Assembly: GCF_037991315.1 (NCBI RefSeq)
Contig: NZ_CP150300.1
Coordinates: 6,644,763-6,708,762, forward strand
Reading direction: 5' to 3'
From: Paenibacillus sp. FSL H8-0079
Lineage (GTDB): Bacteria; Bacillota; Bacilli; Paenibacillales; Paenibacillaceae
Length of the DNA stretch: 64,000 nucleotides
The position numbers were made by a program, and so were the translations under genes. The stretch's first letter is position 1. Every line of letters begins with the position of its first letter. This document shows positions 56,853-64,000 of this stretch, one piece after another. Below the pieces are notes generated by a model that searched no databases, was not told the origin of the DNA, and saw only the letters and a program-made list of their open reading frames with translations.

Positions 56853-57727
56853 TTCGATTTTTTGGCCCCTTTCGACCCTTTTCCAGAGACGGTCGCTTTG
56901 CCACCGTTTTTGCGTTTAGCTCCATTTTTGGAGGAGCTATTCTGCTTCACGTTGACCTCAGCCACGATTTTATCATTATTCCGGTAAAGGAAATAGTTTT
57001 GCACGATCGTGTAGATGTTACTGTAGAACCAGTACAGCGGAAGTGCTGACGGGAACTGGTAGGACATCACGAAGATCAAAATCGGGTATACCCATAGCAT
57101 AAACTGCATCGGACCCACTTGCTGTGCAGGGTTCATACGCATCATCATCCATGTTTGAATGAATGTTGTGATGGCAGCCAGCACTGGCAAAATAAACAGG
57201 TGATCCGGTTCCCCGAGTTGGAGCCACAAGAAATCATGTGTTCTCAGACTGGAGTTTCCGTAAATTGAGTTATAAAGTGCGATGTAAATCGGCATCTGAA
57301 TCAGAAGTGGCAGACAACCCGCCATCGGATTAACTTTGTTCTCCTGAAACAACTTCATCGTTTCTTGCTGAACTTTCTCAGGTGTATCTTTAAACTTCGC
57401 TTGAATCTCCTTCAGCTGCGGCTGAATGGCCTGCATGGCTTTGGAGCTACGGACTTGTTTCATTGTTAATGGTAAAATCAATGTCCGTACAATAAGCACC
57501 ATCACGAGGACGGCCAGTCCATATTCACCGTTGAACCAATTGGCGAATGTATCGAGCGCCAGTGAGAACCAGTAAATAACATTAGATTGCCAAAAAGAAC
57601 CACTATTCTTCAGATCTTCCGTAGTAACCCCGGCTCCCTGTGGAGTACATCCGGCGAGTACAGTGACCATTGCAATGACTGCAATGAGGAGAATCCACTT
57701 CCCCTTTGATGTCTTCAATCGCGACAC
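56849..57727 (-). CDS. yidC: Membrane protein insertase YidC (SpoIIIJ)
   Basis: 292 residues. Signal peptide with lipobox LAGC, so lipid-anchored at Cys. Five transmembrane helices, including the conserved region after YGLAVLMVLIVRTLILPLTMKQ, which contains the essential Arg of the hydrophilic groove. C-terminal tail is basic and Lys-rich. Inserts membrane proteins and is required for SpoIIIA complex formation during sporulation in Bacillus. Follows rnpA. Confidence 0.96.
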   Translation of the reverse strand: MSRLKTSKGKWILLIAVIAMVTVLAGCTPQGAGVTTEDLKNSGSFWQSNVIYWFSLALDTFANWFNGEYGLAVLVMVLIVRTLILPLTMKQVRSSKAMQAIQPQLKEIQAKFKDTPEKVQQETMKLFQENKVNPMAGCLPLLIQMPIYIALYNSIYGNSSLRTHDFLWLQLGEPDHLFILPVLAAITTFIQTWMMMRMNPAQQVGPMQFMLWVYPILIFVMSYQFPSALPLYWFYSNIYTIVQNYFLYRNNDKIVAEVNVKQNSSSKNGAKRKNGGKATVSGKGSKGAKKSK

Positions 57728-57801
57728 TTCATAACCCCTCTCTTAACCATTCCATTCCACCGTAAATCATACCATAATTAGGAGGACAAATAAACCGAAG
57801 C

Positions 57802-58152
57802 TTACCGCTTGCTCGACTTCAAAAGTGAGCCCTTGCGCATCGCATGGAGCAGGCTTTTTTCCATCTCCTTATAGGGCATGTCCAGTGCACCTTTTCTGAC
57901 GATAAAAATCAGATCCATCTGCGTGACAATCTCATGCTCATGATGACGAACAATTTCCTTAATCATGCGTCTCATCCGGTTGCGTACGACAGCGTTTCCG
58001 ATTTTCTTGCTGCATGATACGCCAACCCGGAATTGTTCCGTATCTTTACGGCGGCAGCCATACACCACGAATTGATGATTGGCAAACGATTTTCCATACC
58101 GGTATACACGGCTAAAGTCCGCCCGGTTTCGTAGACGCAGTCTTTTATACAC
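57802..58152 (-). CDS. rnpA: Ribonuclease P protein component
   Basis: 116 residues. Conserved RnpA start LRLRNRADFSRVYRYGKSF and the RNA-binding RNR motif VSCSKKIGNAVVRNRMRRMIKE. It joins the RNase P RNA to process tRNA 5' ends. Normally directly downstream of rpmH; here the two are 405 bases apart and the gap contains a terminator and three tandem repeats. Confidence 0.97.
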   Translation of the reverse strand: MYKRLRLRNRADFSRVYRYGKSFANHQFVVYGCRRKDTEQFRVGVSCSKKIGNAVVRNRMRRMIKEIVRHHEHEIVTQMDLIFIVRKGALDMPYKEMEKSLLHAMRKGSLLKSSKR

Positions 58153-58263
58153 GGCGCTTCTCCTTGCTGTTCTCCACCATTGTTATTGACGGAGGCCTCA
58201 TTACTGATTTAGTATAGGCTTTCTTGAATAACGGTAAACCGTCTTGACAACAACTTCATTTGC

Positions 58264-58398
58264 GATGATTGTTGATCGGTCGTTTAAACCGAGCAAACAT
58301 TCATCCCGGATGATTGTTGAACAGCTACTTGAACTGATCAGCATTCATCCCGTGATGATCGCAGATCGGATATTTTAACCGAACCGACATTCATCCTT
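58264..58398. repeat. Three tandem 45-bp imperfect palindromic units between rpmH and rnpA
   Basis: Units begin at 58264, 58309 and 58354, a constant 45-base period. Each begins GATGATTGTTGA (third copy GATGATCGCAGA) and ends near AACATTCATC or CATTCATCC. The ends are inverted copies of each other (GATGA...TGTT against AACATTCATC), so each unit can fold on its own. The middle carries TCGGT...ACCGA in units 1 and 3. Divergence between units lies mainly in the loops. No ORF. They lie downstream of the rpmH terminator and upstream of rnpA. Confidence 0.8.
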
Positions 58399-58523
58399 AT
58401 ATAAGGTAAGTTTTCGAAAAATGAAAAACTCACTCGACATACATAGATGTGTATTCAGAACTTTTCCGCAGACCATTCAGACCTGATCTGTACCAGCATC
58501 CAGTCTGAAATGATCCAAATTAA

Positions 58524-58550
58524 GAAAAAAAAGACCACCTCGGTGGTCTT
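58524..58550 (-). terminator. Terminator downstream of rpmH
   Basis: AAGACCACC-GAGGTGGTCTT on the minus strand gives a short perfect stem followed by T8, only 8 bases after the rpmH stop. It would cut rpmH off from rnpA. Confidence 0.92.
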
Positions 58551-58557
58551 CAATGCA

Positions 58558-58692
58558 TTAAGCACTCAGGTTTTTACGGCCTTTAAGGCGACGTGCGGCC
58601 AAAATTTTACGGCCATTGCTCGTGCTCATTCTTTTCCGGAAACCATGAACTTTTTTACGTTTGCTAACGTTCGGTTTGAATGTAGGTCTCAA
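58558..58692 (-). CDS. rpmH: 50S ribosomal protein L34
   Basis: 44 residues, starting at a TTG that follows GAGGAGGTGCAATACA. The protein [20 protein letters not shown] with [19 protein letters not shown] is a textbook L34. Too short for usual ORF listing but unambiguous. First gene left of the origin, conserved in nearly all bacteria. Confidence 0.98.
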   Translation of the reverse strand: MRPTFKPNVSKRKKVHGFRKRMSTSNGRKILAARRLKGRKNLSA

Positions 58693-58910
58693 TGTATTGC
58701 ACCTCCTCACAAGGAAATACTTATGTGATGAATCACTTTCATCTTCACAGAAAACACCTTTATATATTTAACCATGATCACCTGGAAAAGTCAACTGCAA
58801 GGCTCAAGGCTTCTCCCTCTTTTATATACGCTCTCCATCCCGCCAGAAATGATGACCACAGTCCGTTCACATTATTATCATTACCAAGCCTCGAAGAGAG
58901 CTTCAAAAAG

Positions 58911-59025
58911 TTATCCCCAGACCCTGATCAGATCACGATAATACCGCATTTATAGTTATCCACACCCTCCAATACCCGCTATCTCCTTCAATACTTCCTG
59001 TTTAAAGTTATTCACATGTGGATAA
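58911..59025. other. Left DnaA-box cluster next to rpmH (part of oriC)
   Basis: TTATCCCCA at 58911-58919, perfect TTATCCACA at 58956-58964, TTATTCACA at 59008-59016 and the perfect inverse TGTGGATAA at 59017-59025. The last two abut head to head. This is the usual place of the Bacillus oriC upstream cluster, between rpmH and dnaA, but here gntRPK lies between this cluster and the one adjoining dnaA. Confidence 0.8.
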
Positions 59026-59124
59026 TGATTATTGGCTTCCAATATCGTTGAATTCTGATCAAGTTGTATCCGCTTCAATTGAGGTTTACAAGCTTTTGAG
59101 AAAGGTGTAGGATAAAAATCACAT

Positions 59125-59136
59125 CTTGTATACAAG
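59125..59136. promoter_or_regulatory. gntR: GntR operator upstream of gntR
   Basis: The perfect palindrome CTTGTATACAAG is the core of the B. subtilis GntR operator (ATACTTGTATACAAGTAT). It lies 136 bases upstream of the gntR start. Between it and the gene another inverted pair, ATCAGT-N5-ACTGAT (near 59230-59247), could be an additional site. Confidence 0.75.
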
Positions 59137-59271
59137 TAGTCCTTTGAAAAAAACATCAGCCGTTATCATGCATACTACAGACTATGGATTGAGCTGAAAT
59201 GTCCAGTCCTCAAAATAGTTATGCTATGATCAGTAATGAACTGATTACTTATTAATAGGAGCGTTAGCCAT

Positions 59272-59946
59272 ATGCTATTTCCTTCTTCCTGGCTTCAAGG
59301 GGCTTCCCGTGGTGAAGCCATTGCCTGCGAATTAAGGCTGCGGATCATCAGTGGTACCCTTCGACCTGGAGAGATTTTGTCGGAAAATCGAATTGCGGCT
59401 GATTTTGACAGCAGTCGTTCACCTGTCCGTGAAGCGTTAAGAACATTGTCTAATGAAGGTCTGATTCGACTTGAACGTATGGGTGTCGTTGTCCTGGGAC
59501 TGAGGATCAAGGATGTCGAAGAATTATATGATGTCCGTTTCCTGATTGAAAGTTTTGTGCAGCAGCGACTCGCTGGAGATGTTCCAGAGTCATTAATTAC
59601 CCAGTTGCGTAACGTGATCGACAAAATGCAACTCGCTGGAAGACATCAGGACGCTGTCGAATTCGCTTATCAGGATCTCGTTTTCCACGAAACCATCATT
59701 GAAGCAGCCCAGCATTCCCGTATTTCACACCTATGGAACAGTATTCGATATGTTGTGATGACCGTTATGCTGCTCACGACGCGCAGAGTATTTGTTCAAG
59801 GCGAGCAGAAAGTAAGCGCTGTAATTGAGAAACACCGTTCGCTCGTTGAAGCATTAGAATCCGGTGACAAATTGCTCATTCAGGCTGGAGTCCGCACGTA
59901 TTTCCAAGATTCCGGCAAAACCTTGCACGAAAGCTTCGATTCCTAA
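59272..59946 (+). CDS. gntR: Gluconate operon repressor GntR
   Basis: 224 residues. GntR-type winged helix in residues 10-75 (LRLRIISGTLRPGEILSENRIAADFDSSRSPVREAL), then a FCD ligand-binding domain (about 80-215). Length and the neighbouring gntP/gntK fit GntR of B. subtilis, which is released by gluconate. The palindromic operators on both sides support autoregulation. RBS AATAGGAG. First gene of the plus-strand gnt operon and the first plus-strand gene right of rpmH. Confidence 0.93.
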   Translation: MLFPSSWLQGASRGEAIACELRLRIISGTLRPGEILSENRIAADFDSSRSPVREALRTLSNEGLIRLERMGVVVLGLRIKDVEELYDVRFLIESFVQQRLAGDVPESLITQLRNVIDKMQLAGRHQDAVEFAYQDLVFHETIIEAAQHSRISHLWNSIRYVVMTVMLLTTRRVFVQGEQKVSAVIEKHRSLVEALESGDKLLIQAGVRTYFQDSGKTLHESFDS

Positions 59947-59986
59947 TTGGTGCAGAGCGTTTGCAATCATATCCGTCGTGTATGAT

Positions 59987-60015
59987 TGCGCTCTAACTTG
60001 TCGACAAGTATACAA
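59987..60015 (+). promoter_or_regulatory. gntP: gntP promoter overlapping a GntR operator
   Basis: TTGCGC and TATACA are 17 bases apart, and the spacer holds the palindrome ACTTGTCGACAAGT (59996-60009), a GntR-type operator. A repressor bound here would block RNA polymerase directly. The upstream GCAATCAT/ATGATTGC hairpin (about 59963-59990) may end gntR mRNA. TGTAAGCGTTCT near 60117 resembles a cre site for catabolite repression. Confidence 0.6.
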
Positions 60016-60157
60016 AATGAGATTTTGTTTCCATTTTGGGCATGATAAAGCTACATTTTCGCGAATAGCCCTTTAGCAGTACTGGCACGAATCTACGTGT
60101 TAACGATGATTTCAGTTGTAAGCGTTCTATATCAGAAATAAAGGAGCACACCACATC

Positions 60158-61519
60158 ATGAGCACTCTTTTTGGACTATCCCATAATGCAACATTATTGG
60201 TCTGGACATTAATTGCGATCGTTTTTCTGATCGTTTTGATCTCCAAATATAAATGGAATCCCTTTATCACCCTTTTGTTATCCGCATTAATGCTCGGTTT
60301 ACTTACAGGTATGAAACCTGCCGATGTGATCTCTTCCATTACCGGGGGACTCGGCGGCACACTTGGAACCATTGCAATTGTTATTGCTCTTGGTACGATG
60401 CTCGGTAAGATGATGGCCGAATCCGGCGGTGCCGAGCGCATTGCAACCACATTGGTCGATCGGTTCGGTGTGAAACGTGTGCACTGGGCCATGATGATTG
60501 TTGGCTTTATCGTCGGTATTCCTGTTTTCTTCGAAGTCGGCGTTATTTTGATGATCCCCATCATTTTCACCGTTGCACGTAAAACCAACATGTCATTGCT
60601 GCAGATCGGTATTCCCATTTTGGCAGGTCTGTCGACTGTACATGGTCTGGTTCCACCCCATCCAGCGCCAATGATTGCAGTTGAAGCCTTCAGCGCAGAT
60701 CTGGGTAAAACCATTTTGTACTCCCTTATTGTTGGTATTCCTACAGCGATTATTGCAGGTCCTTTGTTTGGTAAATTTATTGGAAAAAGAATACACACCG
60801 AACCGCCAGCTGAACTGGCTGAACAATTCGCAACCAAAACAAACAGCAACATGCCTGGGTTTGGTATTACCCTGTTTACCATATTGCTGCCGGTCATTCT
60901 GATGTTAATCGGTTCCATAGCGAGCATCATTGATCCAAATGCCACGAGCGGATTCACCGTGTTCAGTGAATTTATCGGTCATGAGATCATTGCTCTGCTG
61001 ATTTCTGTTGTATTTGCCCTCTTTTCACTCGGCTTCGCACGTGGATTCACCAAGCACGATATTTCTCGCTTCACCAGTGAATGTCTGGCGCCTACGGCGA
61101 CCATCATTCTCATTATTGGTGGAGGCGGTGCCTTCAAACAGGTATTGATCAATAGTGGTGTAGGTAACGCCATTGCTGAAGTCGCTACTCATGCCAACAT
61201 TAACGTGATCCTGTTTGCCTGGCTTGTTGCGGCGCTTATTCGTGTAGCTACTGGTTCAGCAACCGTAGCCATGACAACAGCCGCTGGTATCGTCGCTCCA
61301 GTGCTTGCACTCACACCAGGCGCCAATATTGAACTCGTTGTACTCGCCACAGGCGCGGGGTCACTCATCTTGTCTCATGTGAACGATGCAGGATTCTGGA
61401 TGATCAAAGAATTCTTTAATATGAGCGTCGCCCAGACATTGAAAACGTGGACCGTTATGGAAACACTATTATCCGTGGTCGGACTGATCTTTATTTTGCT
61501 GCTAAGTACAGTCGTATAA
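60158..61519 (+). CDS. gntP: Gluconate:H+ symporter GntP
   Basis: 453 residues, about 12-14 membrane helices, GntP family. Signature stretches are VGIPVFFEVGVILMIPIIF, GLSTVHGLVPPHPAPMIAVE and, near the end, ATGAGSLILSHVNDAGFWMI. Imports D-gluconate with protons. RBS AAAGGAG. Between gntR and gntK. Length normal. Confidence 0.95.
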   Translation: MSTLFGLSHNATLLVWTLIAIVFLIVLISKYKWNPFITLLLSALMLGLLTGMKPADVISSITGGLGGTLGTIAIVIALGTMLGKMMAESGGAERIATTLVDRFGVKRVHWAMMIVGFIVGIPVFFEVGVILMIPIIFTVARKTNMSLLQIGIPILAGLSTVHGLVPPHPAPMIAVEAFSADLGKTILYSLIVGIPTAIIAGPLFGKFIGKRIHTEPPAELAEQFATKTNSNMPGFGITLFTILLPVILMLIGSIASIIDPNATSGFTVFSEFIGHEIIALLISVVFALFSLGFARGFTKHDISRFTSECLAPTATIILIIGGGGAFKQVLINSGVGNAIAEVATHANINVILFAWLVAALIRVATGSATVAMTTAAGIVAPVLALTPGANIELVVLATGAGSLILSHVNDAGFWMIKEFFNMSVAQTLKTWTVMETLLSVVGLIFILLLSTVV

Positions 61520-61585
61520 ATGGAGTATCTATAGTAGAAAGAAATTAAAAACTTATCGCTTTCTGGAGAAAGAAGGATTAAATAC

Positions 61586-63133
61586 ATGAACAACTACATG
61601 ATCGGAATCGATATCGGTACCACCAGTACCAAATCCGTGTTATTTACCGAGCAAGGTTCCGTCGTCAGTACCTCAATGCAGGAATATCCCTTGTATACCC
61701 CTGCACCCGATGTTGCCGAGCAGGACCCCGAGGAGATTGTACAGGCGGCTCTCCGCTCTGTACGAGGAGTTATGGATCAGAGTGGTGTTGCTGCCGAGCA
61801 GATCCTGTTCGTATCCTGCAGCTCGGCCATGCACAGTGTCATTGCCATGGATCAGGACGACAAACCCTTAACTCGGTGCATCACCTGGGCGGATAATCGA
61901 AGTGCAGCGTGGTCTGCCCAACTGCAAGAGAATGAATTGGGCCATCGCATCTATCTGCGCACAGGTACACCAATCCATCCCATGTCACCGCTGACCAAAT
62001 TAATGTGGCTGCGCCACGATGAATCTGAACTTTTCGAGCGCACAGCCAAATTTATCTCTATTAAAGAATATCTGTTCTTCCGTCTATTCGGACAATATGT
62101 CGTCGACCATTCCATCGCTTCTTGCACAGGCTTGCTCAATCTGGAACAACTGGACTGGGATGCGGAAGCCCTTGAGATTGCAGGCATTACACCCGACCAT
62201 CTGTCGAAGCTCGTACCTACAACACATATATTAGAAGGAATGAATCACGAATCGGCTGAAAAAATGGCTCTCTCCCCCTCCACGCCCTTCGTTATTGGCG
62301 CAAGTGACGGGGTTTTGTCCAATCTCGGCGTAAACGCCATTGAACCTGGTGTTGTTGCAGCAACCATCGGAACCAGCGGGGCCATTCGCACTGTCGTGGA
62401 CCGTCCGGTTACCGACCCCAAAGGTCGGACCTTCTGTTACGCCCTCACAGAGAATCTTTGGGTCATTGGCGGACCTGTGAATAACGGTGGTATGTTATTT
62501 CGCTGGGTGCGGGATGAATTCGCAGCGTCTGAAGTGGAGACAGCCAAACGACTTGGCATCAATTCCTATGATGTGCTGACCAAAATTGCTGGACGTGTCC
62601 GGCCGGGATCGGAAGGACTTCTGTTTCATCCGTACCTTTCGGGCGAACGTGCCCCTTTGTGGAATCCGGATGCCCGTGGCTCCTTTTTCGGCTTAACACT
62701 CCATCATAAGAAAGAGCATATGATCCGCGCTGTCCTGGAAGGGGTCATTTTCAACCTATATACGGTACTACTCGCCATGGAAGAACAGATTGGACAACCT
62801 ACCTCCATTCAAGCCACCGGTGGGTTTGCACGCTCTCCTCTCTGGCGCCAAATGATGTCCGATATCTTCAATCAGGAAGTCGTTGTACCTGAAAGCTTCG
62901 AAAGTTCCTGTCTGGGTGCCGTTGTGCTTGGTTTGTACGCTACTGGGAGAATTGACTCGCTTCATGCCGTTTCTTCCATGGTGGGTACAACCCATCGACA
63001 TACCCCTGTCAAAGAGAATGCTGTACTCTACCAGGAGCTGCTGCCCATCTTTATTCGGATCTCTCGCAAACTGGAGGAGGAATACGCAGATATCGCTGAA
63101 TTTCAACGCAAGATGTCCCATGAGCGTCTCTAA
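61586..63133 (+). CDS. gntK: Gluconokinase GntK
   Basis: 515 residues, FGGY carbohydrate kinase. N-terminal phosphate-1 motif GIDIGTTSTKSVLF, the catalytic Asp in TWADNRSAAW, the C-terminal ASDGVLSNLGVNAIEPG with ATIGTSGA adenosine-site residues, and ATGGFARSPLWRQMMSDIF. Phosphorylates D-gluconate to 6-phosphogluconate, feeding the pentose phosphate pathway. RBS GAAGGA. Last gene of the operon; no gntZ follows. Confidence 0.96.
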   Translation: MNNYMIGIDIGTTSTKSVLFTEQGSVVSTSMQEYPLYTPAPDVAEQDPEEIVQAALRSVRGVMDQSGVAAEQILFVSCSSAMHSVIAMDQDDKPLTRCITWADNRSAAWSAQLQENELGHRIYLRTGTPIHPMSPLTKLMWLRHDESELFERTAKFISIKEYLFFRLFGQYVVDHSIASCTGLLNLEQLDWDAEALEIAGITPDHLSKLVPTTHILEGMNHESAEKMALSPSTPFVIGASDGVLSNLGVNAIEPGVVAATIGTSGAIRTVVDRPVTDPKGRTFCYALTENLWVIGGPVNNGGMLFRWVRDEFAASEVETAKRLGINSYDVLTKIAGRVRPGSEGLLFHPYLSGERAPLWNPDARGSFFGLTLHHKKEHMIRAVLEGVIFNLYTVLLAMEEQIGQPTSIQATGGFARSPLWRQMMSDIFNQEVVVPESFESSCLGAVVLGLYATGRIDSLHAVSSMVGTTHRHTPVKENAVLYQELLPIFIRISRKLEEEYADIAEFQRKMSHERL

Positions 63134-63165
63134 ATCATCAATCCATACTTAGTCTCCACACAAAG

Positions 63166-63217
63166 AAAGAGGGTGTCCCCTGAAACCAAAAATCGGTTTC
63201 AGGGGACACCCTCTTTT
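63166..63217 (+). terminator. Strong terminator at the end of the gnt operon
   Basis: A 22-bp perfect stem AAAGAGGGTGTCCCCTGAAACC with its complement, loop AAAAATC, followed by TTTTGAT. Its strength would protect the dnaA-proximal origin from read-through. Confidence 0.95.
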
Positions 63218-63564
63218 GATATAAATTCATAAAATGTCGTTTGGATTCATATCATATAGTCATACACTTCTACCTCAATATTTGAGTTTCGGCTTACCTC
63301 TTCATTCCGGATAATTCATATTCCACTTGTCTTATAATGAATTCCTCTTTGTTCATTATCCATCTATATCGATGTCCACAGATCCCCATCTCCTCAGAAA
63401 CTAGATCACATTTCTTGTTTAACGATACGCCAATTGGGATCTTTTCCGCCTTCCAGCCTTACGCTGAAATCGTGAAATTTCCCTAACTCCTTTGGCAAGG
63501 AAAACACGAGGGTCAGAGGTAACTCTTTTCCCGATCTCGATCGTGCTCCATTTTCAATTAACGG

Positions 63565-63921
63565 TTATCCACAGACAGGTTATTCACAAACGAAGAATAC
63601 TTTTACACACAATTTGGCATCATTTGACGGATAACCTGTGTATAAAACATTTTTGGTTTTTGGGTCATCCTGTCGAAAATTAAACAGTTTATAAACAATA
63701 TATTGTGTTGTGACTAAAAATTATACACAAGTTATTGAATTTGTGGATAAAATCACGCGATACGTTGAAATGCGGGGTTTCTTTTGCTATGATTGTATTA
63801 CTTTTGGATGTGAATATGTGATCTGACCCATAATATTATCAACAGCCTGTGGATAAAGTTGTGAACAATTTTCCGTTGTTCATACTTTTTTTGTTTTCGA
63901 CCTGCGGGGGTTTGGGGATAA
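63565..63921. other. Right DnaA-box cluster upstream of dnaA (oriC core)
   Basis: Perfect TTATCCACA at 63565-63573, TTATTCACA 63580-63588, TTATACACA 63721-63729, and on the other strand boxes at 63637-63645 (one mismatch), 63742-63750 (perfect), 63848-63856 (perfect), 63860-63868 (one mismatch) and 63913-63921 (TGGGGATAA). The AT-rich stretch 63590-63720 is a candidate unwinding element. The cluster lies directly before dnaA. Confidence 0.9.
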
Positions 63922-63983
63922 ATTCAACAATATATCTCGTATTTCGACACTGCATCATGGCTTAAGCCACACTTGGAACATGT

Positions 63984-63994
63984 AAAAGGAGTGA
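63984..63994 (+). promoter_or_regulatory. dnaA: Ribosome binding site of dnaA (gene outside the window)
   Basis: AAAAGGAGTGA 6 bases before the end of the window is a strong Shine-Dalgarno sequence in the orientation and place of dnaA. The gene itself is not included, so this is inferred from the origin context. Confidence 0.7.
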
Positions 63995-64000
63995 CAGTCT

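Noticed and set aside
58447..58728. 93-codon plus-strand frame across rpmH
   Set aside because: It overlaps the L34 gene and its terminator and is the antisense shadow of both.

Overview
The window is a contiguous piece of a Paenibacillus-type chromosome (low to moderate GC Firmicute, spore former) running leftward from the replication origin. Three things support this: the gene order rpmH-rnpA-yidC-jag-mnmE-mnmG-rsmG-noc-parA-parB, yyaC, rpsF-ssb-rpsR, yybS-gdpP-rplI-dnaB, purA, walRKHIJ-htrC, rlmH matches the left flank of oriC in Bacillus; there are sporulation and cell-wall genes (yyaC, spoIIIJ/yidC, jag, an SLH-domain exoenzyme, cwlK); and the codon use and protein sequences look Paenibacillus-like. 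Nearly all core genes lie on the minus strand, so they are transcribed away from the origin at the right end. The dnaA ribosome binding site is the last thing in the window, and dnaA itself lies outside.

Layout from left to right. 0.2-3.9 kb is an AT-rich accessory patch with a small secreted protein plus a polytopic membrane protein (a possible toxin/immunity pair), a second secreted protein, several gene fragments and a tRNA T-arm-like fragment. 3.9-18.3 kb holds rlmH, a CxxH/CxxC protein, a lipoprotein, htrC, the complete walRKHIJ cell-wall control operon, an M23 endopeptidase with a perfect WalR box upstream, a low-complexity membrane protein and purA with paired PurBoxes. 18.8-25.7 kb holds dnaB-rplI-gdpP-yybS-mazG-like, a CBS protein and an LCP ligase. 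25.9-42.2 kb is an accessory block: IS30 remnant, a fragment of an MFS gene, a decayed ThiF-type cluster with three small membrane proteins, a defective IS4-type element, an intact MFS exporter, an SLH/S9 peptidase, a DD-carboxypeptidase paralogue lacking its catalytic serine, a five-gene oligopeptide ABC transporter and cwlK. 42.4-58.7 kb is core again (rpsR-ssb-rpsF, tRNA-Ser, mscS, parAB, noc, rsmG, mnmGE, jag, yidC, rnpA, rpmH).

58.7-64 kb is the origin region. DnaA boxes occur next to rpmH and again just before dnaA, and between the two clusters sits a complete gluconate operon gntR-gntP-gntK on the plus strand with its own GntR operators. The origin intergenic region therefore appears to be split by a catabolic operon.

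Functionally the window joins chromosome replication and segregation (DnaA boxes, dnaB, parABS, noc), ribosome and tRNA maturation (rlmH, rsmG, mnmE/mnmG, L9, L34, S6, S18, RNase P protein), and envelope homeostasis (WalRK and its likely target, GdpP, LCP, YidC, HtrC). The most unusual sequence structures are a 197-bp nested palindrome at 4.5 kb, three tandem 45-bp palindromic units between rpmH and rnpA, a parS site embedded in the rsmG terminator, and the split origin. No CRISPR array or rRNA gene was seen.
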